The notes beneath the pieces are model-generated. The model saw nothing but the letters and a program-made list of their open reading frames with translations. It was not told where the DNA came from and did not search any database. Of a DNA stretch of 34,489 bases, positions 7,436 to 15,615 are shown piece after piece. Origin of the DNA: DATAEU01 sp046724395 (GTDB lineage: Bacteria; Actinomycetota; UBA4738; HRBIN12); contig JBKOWM010000024.1 in assembly GCA_046724395.1 (NCBI GenBank), positions 1 to 34,489 on the forward strand. The letters are read 5' to 3'. Position numbers and translations under genes: made by a program. How positions within the stretch are numbered: position 1 is the first letter of the stretch; every line of letters starts with the position of its first letter.

Positions 7436-8269
7436 TCAAGAGCGCCGATGCCCCGCCGCTGGCGCGCGGGGTCCAGCGGCGATCAGGTCGTACGCGCGCC
7501 AGATCACGTCGACCTCCATCGGCATCGGCCGGTCGAGCGGGCCGAACAGCGACTCAGCCCACGGCCGGACGGTCGCGAGCGCGCGGAGCCGCTCCTCGTC
7601 CGACAGCGGCCAGGTCCACGAATAGTGGTTGTGCTCGATTCCGCTCAGGAACTCCTCGAGCGGCTCCTCGTTGGCGACGTGGATCGGCGGGAGCGATCGC
7701 GGACGAAGCCCGACGCGCGCCGCCTCGGCATCGAGCGAGGCGTAGTCCTGCCAGGCGAGCCCCGTCGGCCGCAGCTCACGGCCGACCTCTGCCCCGAGGC
7801 GGGCGCGGATCTCGGCCCACGCCCCCTGGAACGCACCCCCCGTATTGATCACGAACGTCCCCCCGTGAGCGAGCACCCGGGCGACCTCGGAGAGCGCGTC
7901 GGTCCAGTTCGGGATCAGATGGAACACCCACCGGGCCACGACGCCGTCGAACGCGGCGTCGGCGAACGGGAGCCGTGTGGCGTCGGCCTGCGCGAGTGGG
8001 AACGGCGCCGAACCCTCCGCGCGGTCGATCAGCCGAAGGAGCATCGGCATCGACAGATCGATCGCGACGAGCGGATGACCTCCGGCGTGCAGCCGAAGGC
8101 CGATGGCGCCGGTGCCGGTCCCGATCTCGAGCACGCGACGACGGCCGGCGAGCTCCGACGCGACGAGCTCAACCTCGCGCAGCGTCTGGTCGTCGTCGGT
8201 TCCCCGGGACGCGTCGTAGTACTCGGCCGCGCGATCGAACGCGACCGACCGCTGGGGGTCCTGGCTCAC
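7436..8269 (-). CDS. Class I SAM-dependent methyltransferase
   Basis: This 277-residue protein has a Rossmann methyltransferase core of the UbiE/Methyltransf_11 kind. RVLEIGTGTGAIG (45-57) is motif I for S-adenosylmethionine, followed by VAIDLS (motif II) and an FDGVVARWVFHLIPN block in the motif III-IV region. The start GTG at 8269 overlaps the TGA of the upstream DmdA-like gene as GTGA, so translation is probably coupled. The open frame could be extended upstream, but that would lie inside the neighbour. It is the last gene of the oxidoreductase/DmdA-like/YqgE run and is followed by a GC hairpin. The substrate cannot be told from sequence; the tight coupling suggests a role related to one-carbon transfer by the neighbouring folate-type proteins. 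Confidence 0.8.
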   Translation of the reverse strand: MSQDPQRSVAFDRAAEYYDASRGTDDDQTLREVELVASELAGRRRVLEIGTGTGAIGLRLHAGGHPLVAIDLSMPMLLRLIDRAEGSAPFPLAQADATRLPFADAAFDGVVARWVFHLIPNWTDALSEVARVLAHGGTFVINTGGAFQGAWAEIRARLGAEVGRELRPTGLAWQDYASLDAEAARVGLRPRSLPPIHVANEEPLEEFLSGIEHNHYSWTWPLSDEERLRALATVRPWAESLFGPLDRPMPMEVDVIWRAYDLIAAGPRAPAAGHRRS

Positions 8270-9420
8270 GACTTCGGGATCTCCTTCGAGGGATCGACGA
8301 ACGGCAGCGCGTGCACGGTAGCGTCGAGCCCTCCGCGCGGCGATTCGATCTGAAGCCGTGTCCCCACGCCGGACAGCGTCCACGGCACCCACGCGTAGCC
8401 CACGTTCGCCTCGAGCCGCGGCGACCACGCGCCCGCCGTCACCCGACCCACGCGTCCGCCGTCGGCGATGACGGGCCAGAAGTCGTTCAGCGCTCCCTCG
8501 TCGGTCATCGGCTCGCCACCGATCGCGATGCCGACGAGCTTGCGATCAACACCCTGGTCGCGAACCCGCCGCAGGGCGTCCTTACCGATGAAGTCCGCCT
8601 CCTGGTCGACCTCCACGAGTCGCTCCAGGCCAGTGATGTGGTACGGCGTGTCCTCGATGCGCATGTCCGAGCCGTAGTTGAAGATGCCGGCCTCGATGCG
8701 GCGAGCCTCGCTCGGCGCGATGACGCGGGCCCCGAACGGCTCGCCGGCCTGTATCACGCGTTCGAACAGCTCGTCTCCGCGCGCGGAGTCGCGAAGATAG
8801 ATCTCGTAGCCGACCTCGCCGGTCCACCCCGTTCGCGAGACGACGACCGGTATCCCATCGACGTCGGCCTGGGCGCACCAGTAGTAGCGCAGGTCGCGGA
8901 CGTCTTCGCCGAACAGCTCGCCGATGACGTCCTTCGAGCGAGGCCCCTGCACCTGCATCGGGGCCACGTCGGCCTCGCGGACCTCGGCGTCGTAGCCGCG
9001 TCCGGCGGCCACCCCCGCGGCGAACAGCAGCGCGTCGGAGTCGGCCAGCGCGAGCCAGAACCGGTCCTCCGCCAGCCTGAGCAGAACCGGATCGTTCACG
9101 ATGCCACCGTCGGCGGCCGTCATGAGCACGTACTTGCACTGCCAGACATCGCAGGTGGTGAGGTCCCTGCACGTCACCGCATTCGCAAGCTCGAACGCGT
9201 CCGGACCCTGGATCTCGACGCACCGCTCGACGGCCACGTCCCAGATCGTGACTTCGCTGCGGAGCGCCTCGTACTCGGTGATCGGATCGTCGTAGAGCGT
9301 GGGAAGCAGCATGTGGTTGTACAGACCCCAGCTCTTGCAGCCGTGACGTTTGGTCGCCTCGAAGTAGGGCGACTTGCGATACCACGGCTGGATGTAGAAC
9401 GTGAACGTCTCGCTCGCCAA
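8266..9420 (-). CDS. GcvT-family protein, DmdA (DMSP demethylase)-like, copy 1
   Basis: This 384-residue protein has the folate-binding aminomethyltransferase fold and resembles the tetrahydrofolate-dependent dimethylsulfoniopropionate demethylase branch more than glycine-cleavage T protein. It opens with FTFY and WYRKSPYFEAT, then shows VTIWDVAVER, CRDL, GGIVNDP, WLALADSD, VQGPRSKDV, SRTGWTGEVGYEIYL and RRIEAGIFNYGSDM, followed by the C-terminal barrel domain. The start is taken as the TTG at 9420, with AAGGGGG 4 nt upstream, because the paralogue begins at the same place; a GTG at 9441 is the alternative. It lies 31 bp after yqgE, and its stop overlaps the methyltransferase start. It probably moves a methyl group to tetrahydrofolate. 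Few genes of this clade are characterised, so the substrate may not be DMSP. Confidence 0.78.
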   Translation of the reverse strand: MASETFTFYIQPWYRKSPYFEATKRHGCKSWGLYNHMLLPTLYDDPITEYEALRSEVTIWDVAVERCVEIQGPDAFELANAVTCRDLTTCDVWQCKYVLMTAADGGIVNDPVLLRLAEDRFWLALADSDALLFAAGVAAGRGYDAEVREADVAPMQVQGPRSKDVIGELFGEDVRDLRYYWCAQADVDGIPVVVSRTGWTGEVGYEIYLRDSARGDELFERVIQAGEPFGARVIAPSEARRIEAGIFNYGSDMRIEDTPYHITGLERLVEVDQEADFIGKDALRRVRDQGVDRKLVGIAIGGEPMTDEGALNDFWPVIADGGRVGRVTAGAWSPRLEANVGYAWVPWTLSGVGTRLQIESPRGGLDATVHALPFVDPSKEIPKS

Positions 9421-9451
9421 GTCTCCCCCTTCCCGCGCCACTCGCCGTAGA

Positions 9452-10003
9452 TCAGTTGGACGCCGGGTCGACCGGCATCGTGCGCAGAAGGTCGTACTTG
9501 CGCCCCTTGCGCCGCAGGACACGCTCCCACAGGCGATCGGGCTCGTCGGTGAAGACATCGTCCTCCGTCGCCGGCTCCACGATCCACGAACCCTCCTCGA
9601 GCTCGGCCTCGAGCTGACCCGGGCCCCAGCCGGCATGGCCTGCGAACACGCGCGCCCGGCGAACGCCCTCACCATCGTCCGCATCGACCTCGTCCGGCAG
9701 GAATCCGATCGAGCCGAAGGCGATGACCCGGGCCGCCTCGGGGTGCTCGAAGTCCGCGAGGACCACCGCCGCCGAGGGCTGTACCGGCCCGCCGACGAAC
9801 AGCGGGGCCTCGGGCTCGACGATCGGCGCGAGCGGCGGCGCCGCGTCCTCGACGGCGACCTCCGTCGCGCGGTTCAGCACGACTCCCACAGCGCCCTCGT
9901 CGTCGTGGTGCCCGATGAGCACGACCGTGCGGCGGAAGTTCGGGTCCCACAGCGCTGGACCCGCGATCAGGAGTTTTCCGGCAAGCGGCTCGACGGTCGC
10001 CAC
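9452..10003 (-). CDS. yqgE: YqgE/AlgH family protein (UPF0301)
   Basis: This small cytoplasmic protein of 183 residues belongs to the widespread YqgE/AlgH family, whose biochemical role is not settled. Hallmarks are LAGKLLIAGPALWDPNFRRTV near the N-terminus (DPNF is nearly invariant), GVVLNR, FVGGPV, and the later FAGHAGWGPGQLEAEL block. The start is the GTG at 10003, which gives the standard N-terminus; upstream codons in frame include no better start. It is placed unusually, between two paralogous DmdA-like genes, with 55 bp on one side and 31 bp on the other, and so is probably co-transcribed with them. No link between YqgE and folate enzymes is known to me. Confidence 0.9.
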   Translation of the reverse strand: MATVEPLAGKLLIAGPALWDPNFRRTVVLIGHHDDEGAVGVVLNRATEVAVEDAAPPLAPIVEPEAPLFVGGPVQPSAAVVLADFEHPEAARVIAFGSIGFLPDEVDADDGEGVRRARVFAGHAGWGPGQLEAELEEGSWIVEPATEDDVFTDEPDRLWERVLRRKGRKYDLLRTMPVDPASN

Positions 10004-10058
10004 CCCGCCATCATCGCAAAAGCCCGAGACGCAGCCGCGCGACTGCCGCAGCGGAGGA

Positions 10059-11228
10059 CTACCGCTCGCTCGGTCCCGTTTGCATGCCCTTCGGGACATC
10101 CTTGCGCGGGTCGACGAAGGGGACCTCGGCCGTGACGGCCGGCACCGGTCCGTCCGGCGAACGAAGCTCGAGGGTCGTGCCGGGGCGAGCGAACGCGACG
10201 GGGACCCAGGCGTACCCGATGTTCTTCCGCAGACGGAACGAGTGGCTCGCGCTCACCAGTCGGCCGACCTCCTGGTCGTCCCGAACCACGGGCCAGAAGT
10301 CCTCGAGCCACAGCCGGAACGGCTCGCCGCCGATCTCGACGCCGACGAGCTTGCGCGTGACGCCCTCTGCCACGACCCGCTCGAGCGCCGGCTTGCCGAT
10401 GAAATCCGCCGAGAACTCGACCAGCCGCTCCATGCCGGTGATCTCGAACGGGTTGTTCTCGATCGTCATGTCGTTGCCGTAGTTGAAGATGCCCGCCTCG
10501 AGCCGCCGCTGGTCGCTCGGCGCGATGGGGCGGATCTCGAACGGCTCGCCCGCAGCGATGACGCGGTCCCACAGCTCGAGCCCGTACCGCGAGTCCCGCA
10601 GGTAGATCTCGTAGCCGACCTCGCCGCTCCAGCCCGTCCGCGACACCACGACGGGAATGTCTCCGAGCGATCCCTCCCAGCATCGGTAGTAGCGCATGTC
10701 CGCGACGCCGTCGCCGAACAGCGAGCGGATCACGTCGCCACTGAGCGGACCCTGGAGCTGGAGCGGCGAGACATCCGGCTCCCGGATGTCGACATCCATA
10801 CCGGCGAAGGCCTGCACGCCCTTGCAGTACAGCAGCGCGTCGGAGTCCGCGAGCGAGAGCCAGAATTGGTTGTCGCCCAGGCGGAGCAGGATCGGGTCGT
10901 TCACGATCCCACCGTCCGGCGCGATGATCGGTGCGTACTTGCACTGCATGACATCGCAGCGGGAAAGATCGCGGCACGTGAGCAGCTGCGTGAACCTCGC
11001 CGCGTCGGGCCCTGTGATCTCGACCTGGCGCTCGACGGCGACGTCCCACAGCGTGACCTTCTCGAGTAGGTGCCAGTACTCCTTCTCGTCGTCGTCGTAG
11101 AGCGTCGGGATCAGCATGTGGTTGTACAGATCCCAGCTGGTGCACCCCGCCTCGACCGTCCGTTGCCAGTACGGTGACTTGCGGTACCAGGAGGCGGTGT
11201 AGAACGTGAACGAGTAGGGCGCGCGCAT
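10059..11228 (-). CDS. GcvT-family protein, DmdA (DMSP demethylase)-like, copy 2
   Basis: This 389-residue paralogue of the gene at 8266-9420 is alignable over its whole length. Conserved blocks include FTFYTASWYRKSPYWQRT, YNHMLIPTLYDD, VTLWDVAVERQVEI, TCRDLSRCDVMQCKY, GGIVNDPILLRL, WLSLADSDALL, SPLQLQGPLSGDV, SRTGWSGEVGYEIYL and RRLEAGIFNYGNDM, then a C-terminal barrel. It is expected to bind tetrahydrofolate and accept a methyl or methylene group. The ATG at 11228 lies 8 bp after the stop of the FAD oxidoreductase gene, whose last codons carry the ribosome site GGGGGAGGGG, so the two are coupled. Two DmdA-like genes in one transcript suggests paired substrates or a two-step demethylation; that is inference. 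Confidence 0.8.
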   Translation of the reverse strand: MRAPYSFTFYTASWYRKSPYWQRTVEAGCTSWDLYNHMLIPTLYDDDEKEYWHLLEKVTLWDVAVERQVEITGPDAARFTQLLTCRDLSRCDVMQCKYAPIIAPDGGIVNDPILLRLGDNQFWLSLADSDALLYCKGVQAFAGMDVDIREPDVSPLQLQGPLSGDVIRSLFGDGVADMRYYRCWEGSLGDIPVVVSRTGWSGEVGYEIYLRDSRYGLELWDRVIAAGEPFEIRPIAPSDQRRLEAGIFNYGNDMTIENNPFEITGMERLVEFSADFIGKPALERVVAEGVTRKLVGVEIGGEPFRLWLEDFWPVVRDDQEVGRLVSASHSFRLRKNIGYAWVPVAFARPGTTLELRSPDGPVPAVTAEVPFVDPRKDVPKGMQTGPSER

Positions 11229-11236
11229 GACTCCGG

Positions 11237-12844
11237 TCAGCCCCTCCCCCGTCGGTGGCGATCCCTGCGGATCTCGCGCACGCAGTTGTATGCGGGGATG
11301 CCGCACACTCCGCCGCCGGCGTGCGTCGCGCTCGAGCATTGATACAGGCCGGAGATCGGCGTGCGATAGTCGGCATACCCCGGCGCCGGACGCATGTGGA
11401 ACAGCTGATCGGCGGACAGCTCGCCGTGGAAGATGTTGCCGCCGATCAGGCTCCACCGGTGCTCCATGTCGTAAGGACCGATCACCTGGCGCGCCACGAC
11501 GGACTCGCGAAACCCAGGCGCCACGCGGTCGTACTCCTCGACGACGCGGTCGGCGTATGCCTCGAGCTCGTCCCGATGCGGCTCGACGGACCAGGTGCAC
11601 GGCACCCATTGCGTGAACAGCGAAACGACGTGCGCTCCGGACGGCGCCAGCGACGGGTCGAGCGTCGTCGGAATAACGCCGTCGCTGAACGGACGCGTCG
11701 CCGCGATTCCGTGCCGCGCCTGTTCGAACGCCGTCTCGAGATAGTCGACCGAGTGCGCGATCTCGAAGCCGCCGCTGAAGTCGGTCCATTCGGGCGCGCC
11801 GGCCACCCTCGGGAGCTTCGAGACGGCGAGGTTGATCTTCACGACGCCCGAGCGGCTCGACCACCGCTCGACGTCCCCGACGAAGTCGGAAGGCAGCTCC
11901 GACGGTTCGATCTGCCGCAGGAAGGTGATCTGCGGGTGGCACGCGGTGACGACGACCGGGGCGAAGACCTCCTCGCCGTCGCCGAGCACCGCGCCGGTCG
12001 CGCGCCCGTTGCGGATCATGACGCGCCCGACCTTCGCACCGGTCCTCACCTCGGCCCCGAAGGCTCGGGCGCTGGCTTCGATCGCGGCGGCGACGGCTCC
12101 CATCCCGCCCTCGGGAACGCCCCACGACCCGAGGGTGCCGTCGCCAACGTCGCCGATGGAGTGATGCGCCATCACGTATCCGGTCCCAGGCTCGTGCGGA
12201 CCCGCCCACGTTCCGATCAGACCGTTGATCGCCATCACCGCCCGCACCTGCTCGGACTCGAAGAATCGATCCATCAGGTCCGCGATCGACATCGTCATCA
12301 GGCGCGTGACCTCGCCGACCGTCCGCACGTTCAGCCCGCGGAATCGCCAGGCCAGTCGGAGCTGCTCGAACAGATCGGAGGGGCGCTTGGAGCCGACCTG
12401 GGGCGGCGTGGTCATCAGCAGCGGGCCCAGGACGGCCGCCAGCCCGCCGATCCACGCGTCCCATTGCTCGAGCGCCTCGGCGTCGGCCTTGGAGAACTTG
12501 GCGAACTCGTCGTAGTTCTTCGACGCGTCGTCGTAGTCGATCATCACGCGCCCGTCTTCGAACGGGACGACGTACGGGCCGACCGGATGGACGCGGTACC
12601 CGTGGCTCCGAAGCCGAAGGTCGTCGATGATCCGATCCGGCATCAGGCTCATCACATAGGACAGCGTCGTGACCGCGAACTCAGGGTGATCTGGCCACGG
12701 CCGGTCCGTCGCGGCCGCCCCGCCGGTCTTCTCGCGAGCCTCGAGGACGACGACCCGCGCGCCGGCTTTCGCCAGATACGCCGCCGCGACGAGGCCGTTG
12801 TGGCCGCCGCCGATCACGACGGCGTCGTACCGGTTCGCCTCCAC
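11237..12844 (-). CDS. FAD-dependent oxidoreductase, PYROXD2/phytoene-desaturase-like
   Basis: This is a 535-residue flavoprotein of the CrtI/PYROXD2 superfamily. The N-terminal dinucleotide fold is clear: VVIGGGHNGLVAAAYL (9-24) with Glu35 at the end of the second strand, then the GGAAAT loop (41-46). The C-terminal block GLYQCSSATHAGGGVCGIPAYN is the family's second FAD-contacting region. No carotenoid gene is nearby, so carotenoid desaturation is unlikely. The linkage to DmdA-like genes suggests oxidation of an amine, ether or sulfur compound ahead of folate-dependent methyl transfer, by analogy with sarcosine and dimethylglycine oxidation. That analogy is inference. The GTG at 12844 has AAGGGG 8 nt upstream; a GTG at 12853 is the alternative but is too close to that ribosome site. 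Confidence 0.8.
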   Translation of the reverse strand: MEANRYDAVVIGGGHNGLVAAAYLAKAGARVVVLEAREKTGGAAATDRPWPDHPEFAVTTLSYVMSLMPDRIIDDLRLRSHGYRVHPVGPYVVPFEDGRVMIDYDDASKNYDEFAKFSKADAEALEQWDAWIGGLAAVLGPLLMTTPPQVGSKRPSDLFEQLRLAWRFRGLNVRTVGEVTRLMTMSIADLMDRFFESEQVRAVMAINGLIGTWAGPHEPGTGYVMAHHSIGDVGDGTLGSWGVPEGGMGAVAAAIEASARAFGAEVRTGAKVGRVMIRNGRATGAVLGDGEEVFAPVVVTACHPQITFLRQIEPSELPSDFVGDVERWSSRSGVVKINLAVSKLPRVAGAPEWTDFSGGFEIAHSVDYLETAFEQARHGIAATRPFSDGVIPTTLDPSLAPSGAHVVSLFTQWVPCTWSVEPHRDELEAYADRVVEEYDRVAPGFRESVVARQVIGPYDMEHRWSLIGGNIFHGELSADQLFHMRPAPGYADYRTPISGLYQCSSATHAGGGVCGIPAYNCVREIRRDRHRRGRG

Positions 12845-12864
12845 CTGGGCCACCCCTTGGACGA

Positions 12865-12881
12865 TGCCGCCGGAGGCGGCA
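12865..12881 (-). terminator. Hairpin after the tandem MFS genes
   Basis: TGCCGCC (12865-12871), loop GGA, GGCGGCA (12875-12881). It lies 10 bp after the MFS stop and before the FAD oxidoreductase start. It has no U-tract but is a compact 7-bp stem in the right place for a terminator separating the two operons. Confidence 0.45.
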
Positions 12882-12891
12882 CGAGCGAGCG

Positions 12892-14148
12892 TTATCGAAC
12901 CACGTGATTGAACGATGGTTCAAGTTCGGGGGCGGCTACGAGCCCGCGCTCGGGGAGCCAGCGCAACAGCGGAAGGAGCAGCGCGGCCCCGACGAGCGCG
13001 GCGGCACCGGCCACGGCGTACGCGCCCTGTGGTCCGGCAGCCGGGACGACGACGGCCCCCAGCACGAGCGATACCGATAGCCCGCCGTGCATGACCGTCT
13101 CGAACGCGCCGACGACCCGGCTACGGACGACGTCCGGCGCCCGCCGCTGCATCAGATTCTGCTCGATGACGAGGGTGGGGCCATCGGCGATCCCGAAGAC
13201 GCCGACCCACGCGACCGCCAGCCAGAACACGGGCGACAGCGCCACCCCGAAGGCCGTCACCGCCAGGGCGAACGTGCACACGACGAGCCACCGCCCCTCG
13301 GTCCGCTGCGTCGAGCGGCGGGCGAGTACGGAGCCGATGATCGTGCCTCCGCCCCACGCCGCCGTCAGCATCCCGTAGCCGAACGCGCCGGCGCCGAATT
13401 CGTCTGCCAGGGTCGGGTCGGCGACGATCGACATGCCCATCCCGAGGACGAACACGAACCACCCGATCGCCATCGTTCGGAGTACACGATCGCGGGCGAT
13501 GAACCGGAAGCCCGCCAGAAGGCCAGTGTGCGTCTCGGCCTCCTCGTCGGTGCGGTCGGGGTCCGAGTACGGGCCGCGAACGGTCCAAACGAGCGCCACG
13601 GAGACGACGTACGACACGGCGTTGGCGACGAACACCGTGGACGCCCCCACCTTGGCCACGGCGAGGCCGCCGAGGAGCGGGCCGATCGAGATGCCGGCGT
13701 ATCGACCGATCGCGACGAGGCTGTTCGCCCACGTGGTGTGCTCCCGGCCGGCGAGGTTCGGGATCGCGGCCGACGAAGCCGGGAAGAACGGCGACTCGAG
13801 GACGGCAGCGGTGAACGCGAGCGCCAGCAAGCCGGCGGGAGAACGCACGAACGCCATCGCGGCCCAACACGCGGCGGCGCCGCCCTCGCCGAGCATCATC
13901 AGCCGCCGCCGGTCGACGCGGTCGGCGACGGCGCCGGCCAACGGGCCGAGGAACCCGATGGCGGCGAACGTGAGGAGATCCGTGGCCGCGACCCATGCGG
14001 ACGAATGCGTCTGACGCCAAATGGCGAACGTCAGCGCGGTGGCCGCCGCAAATGTGCCCGTGATCGAGATCAGGCGGCCGAGCGCGAGCCGGCGCACGGC
14101 GGTGCGAGGCGGGGTGATCCGTGACCTTCGAGCCACCGTCCCGCCCAT
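12892..14148 (-). CDS. MFS exporter, EntS/MFS_3-like, second of a tandem pair
   Basis: This 418-residue membrane protein has about 12 predicted helices and is clearly paralogous to the gene just upstream. It keeps the MFS loop 2-3 signature in the form AGAVADRVDRRRLMM and the central loop GFRFIARDRVLR, and it resembles the multidrug/siderophore exporter branch (EntS-like, MFS_3). The N-terminus RTAVRRLALGRLISITG aligns directly with TTAVRRIALARLISITG of its partner. The ATG at 14148 lies 2 bp after the partner's TGA (TGA-GC-ATG), so translation is probably coupled. Export of a drug or metabolite by proton antiport is the general expectation; the substrate is unknown. Confidence 0.85.
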   Translation of the reverse strand: MGGTVARRSRITPPRTAVRRLALGRLISITGTFAAATALTFAIWRQTHSSAWVAATDLLTFAAIGFLGPLAGAVADRVDRRRLMMLGEGGAAACWAAMAFVRSPAGLLALAFTAAVLESPFFPASSAAIPNLAGREHTTWANSLVAIGRYAGISIGPLLGGLAVAKVGASTVFVANAVSYVVSVALVWTVRGPYSDPDRTDEEAETHTGLLAGFRFIARDRVLRTMAIGWFVFVLGMGMSIVADPTLADEFGAGAFGYGMLTAAWGGGTIIGSVLARRSTQRTEGRWLVVCTFALAVTAFGVALSPVFWLAVAWVGVFGIADGPTLVIEQNLMQRRAPDVVRSRVVGAFETVMHGGLSVSLVLGAVVVPAAGPQGAYAVAGAAALVGAALLLPLLRWLPERGLVAAPELEPSFNHVVR

Positions 14149-14150
14149 GC

Positions 14151-15407
14151 TCAGTTCGTCGCTCCGATCGTCTCGACGGCGGGCTCACGCCCCTCGCTTC
14201 CGGAGTCGGCGTCGTGCGCGTCGCCGCGGACGATTCGTCGCTGGCTTCGCACGACCGGCCAGAACACGACCGCGCCGACGAGCGCCGTCGCGCCGCCGAT
14301 GAGATAAACGTGCTGCGGGCCGATCATTCGAAGGAGCTGGCCGGAGAAGACGAGCGCCACCGCGTACGAGATCATCACCACGAACTCGACGGCCGCCATG
14401 ACGCGGCTCCGGATGGCGTCGGGCGTCCGCCGCTGCTGGATGCCCTGGTCGGCGACGATCGCGATGGCATCGCCGATGCCCGCGAACAGTGTCATCGCCA
14501 GGATCGGTGCGAACCATGGCGAGACGCCGATCGCTGCCGTCGCGAATCCCACGAGCAGCAGGCCGAGGAAGAGCGCACGCGGCTCCTTCTCCTCGTTGAG
14601 CCATCGCCCCGCGAACGACCCCGCCACGGAGCCGGCGCCCCAGAACGTGATCATCAGCCCGAACCCGACCGAGCCGGCGCCGAAGTGCTCGGCGAGCGGG
14701 ACGTCGGCGACCATCACGAATCCCATGCCGCCGATCATCACGATGTAGGCCAGCGTCAGCATCCGAAGGACGCGATCCCTTGCGATGAAGCGGAAACCCG
14801 CGCGCAGCCCTCGATGCTCGTGATGCTCCTCGTCGCGCGCGCCCGAAAACCGGGCGCGGACGGACGCCACGAGCGCGGCGGAGACGGCGAACGACGCGGC
14901 GTTCACGCCGAAGACCGAGGATGCTCCGATCACGCCGAGCAGGACGCCGCCGAGCGCGGGGCCGAGCGTGATGCCCAGGTTCTTGCCGAGCGCGACGAGC
15001 CCGTTCGCCCACGAGATGCGGTCCTCCGCGACGAGGTTGGGGATCGCCGCGCCCGAGGAGACCCAGAACGGCGTCTCGACGACCGCCGACAAGAAGGCGA
15101 AGCCGAGCAACCAAGCGGGGTCGTCCGCGAACGCCATCGCGGCGAAGCACGCGACGCCGAGCAGGTCCGAGACGATCATCACCCGCTTGCGGTCGAACCG
15201 GTCGCCGATGGCCCCGGCGAACGGGCTCACGAAGCCCGTCACACCGAAGGTGAGCAGCAACGTCGCCGACAGCCACGTCGCCGAATGCGTCTGCTCGAAC
15301 ACGGTGAACATCAGCCCCGTGTAGGCGGCGGCGCTGCCGGTGATCGAGATGAGCCGAGCCAGCGCAATGCGCCTGACCGCGGTGGTGGGAGGCGTTTGGC
15401 GACTCAT
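14151..15407 (-). CDS. MFS exporter, EntS/MFS_3-like, first of a tandem pair
   Basis: This MFS protein has 418 residues, the same length as its tandem partner. Visible features are the AGAIGDRFDRKRVMI loop 2-3 motif, the shared central GFRFIARDRVLRML loop, and about 12 hydrophobic helices. It is expected in the cytoplasmic membrane as an antiporter. The ATG at 15407 has AGGAG 7 nt upstream. The upstream 150 bp hold a promoter with a dyad in its spacer, a 15-codon leader ORF and a strong hairpin, so the pair looks induced rather than constitutive. Equal length, coupling and similarity make a functional pair or heterodimer possible, but two independent exporters is the simpler reading. Confidence 0.85.
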   Translation of the reverse strand: MSRQTPPTTAVRRIALARLISITGSAAAYTGLMFTVFEQTHSATWLSATLLLTFGVTGFVSPFAGAIGDRFDRKRVMIVSDLLGVACFAAMAFADDPAWLLGFAFLSAVVETPFWVSSGAAIPNLVAEDRISWANGLVALGKNLGITLGPALGGVLLGVIGASSVFGVNAASFAVSAALVASVRARFSGARDEEHHEHRGLRAGFRFIARDRVLRMLTLAYIVMIGGMGFVMVADVPLAEHFGAGSVGFGLMITFWGAGSVAGSFAGRWLNEEKEPRALFLGLLLVGFATAAIGVSPWFAPILAMTLFAGIGDAIAIVADQGIQQRRTPDAIRSRVMAAVEFVVMISYAVALVFSGQLLRMIGPQHVYLIGGATALVGAVVFWPVVRSQRRIVRGDAHDADSGSEGREPAVETIGATN

Positions 15408-15453
15408 GAGGCGACTCCTGGAAGCTCGGTGCTGCGGAAGGGACGGGGGTGGC

Positions 15454-15473
15454 CGCGCGCCGGGCGGCGCGCG
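15454..15473 (-). terminator. GC hairpin directly after the leader-peptide stop (possible attenuator)
   Basis: Arms CGCGCGCC (15454-15461) and GGCGCGCG (15466-15473) enclose a 4-base loop. On the minus strand the stem begins at the base after the leader TGA, so a ribosome at the stop would cover its 5' arm. No U-tract follows. It could be a terminator or a structure blocking readthrough to the MFS start 46 bp on. Confidence 0.45.
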
Positions 15474-15521
15474 TCAGGCCGCGGAGGCCTTGAACCGATC
15501 GATCCCCGTGTCTCGCCTCAT
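15474..15521 (-). CDS. Putative 15-residue leader peptide of the MFS pair
   Basis: ATG at 15521 to TGA at 15474 encodes MRRDTGIDRFKASAA. The ATG lies 10 nt after the -10 box at 15531-15536, so it would be translated from a nearly leaderless transcript. The stop abuts a strong hairpin. There is no run of one amino acid as in classic biosynthetic attenuators, so if it is regulatory, ribosome stalling by a drug or slow translation is more likely. The ORF is short and could be chance; its placement is what makes it credible. Confidence 0.4.
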   Translation of the reverse strand: MRRDTGIDRFKASAA

Positions 15522-15530
15522 GACCGCGCG

Positions 15531-15560
15531 AGTGTAGCAGCGGGTGCCGCTGCCACGCAA
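15531..15560 (-). promoter_or_regulatory. Promoter of the tandem MFS genes
   Basis: On the minus strand TTGCGT (15560-15555) is separated by 18 bp from TACACT (15536-15531). The -10 fits TANNNT; the -35 keeps TTG. A start near 15524 would lie just before the leader ATG. Confidence 0.5.
15537..15553. promoter_or_regulatory. Dyad operator filling the -35/-10 spacer
   Basis: GCAGCGG-GTG-CCGCTGC is a perfect 7+3+7 inverted repeat that occupies 17 of the 18 spacer bases between the -35 and -10 boxes. A dimeric repressor (TetR or MarR type) or a MerR-type activator would bind in this position. No regulator gene is seen in the window. As RNA it could also act as the serA terminator, being about 60 bp past that stop. 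Confidence 0.5.
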
Positions 15561-15615
15561 CGAGCGACACCGGTAACAGCGACCGCGGGCGAGCGGTGAC
15601 CGCGACGACACGGCG

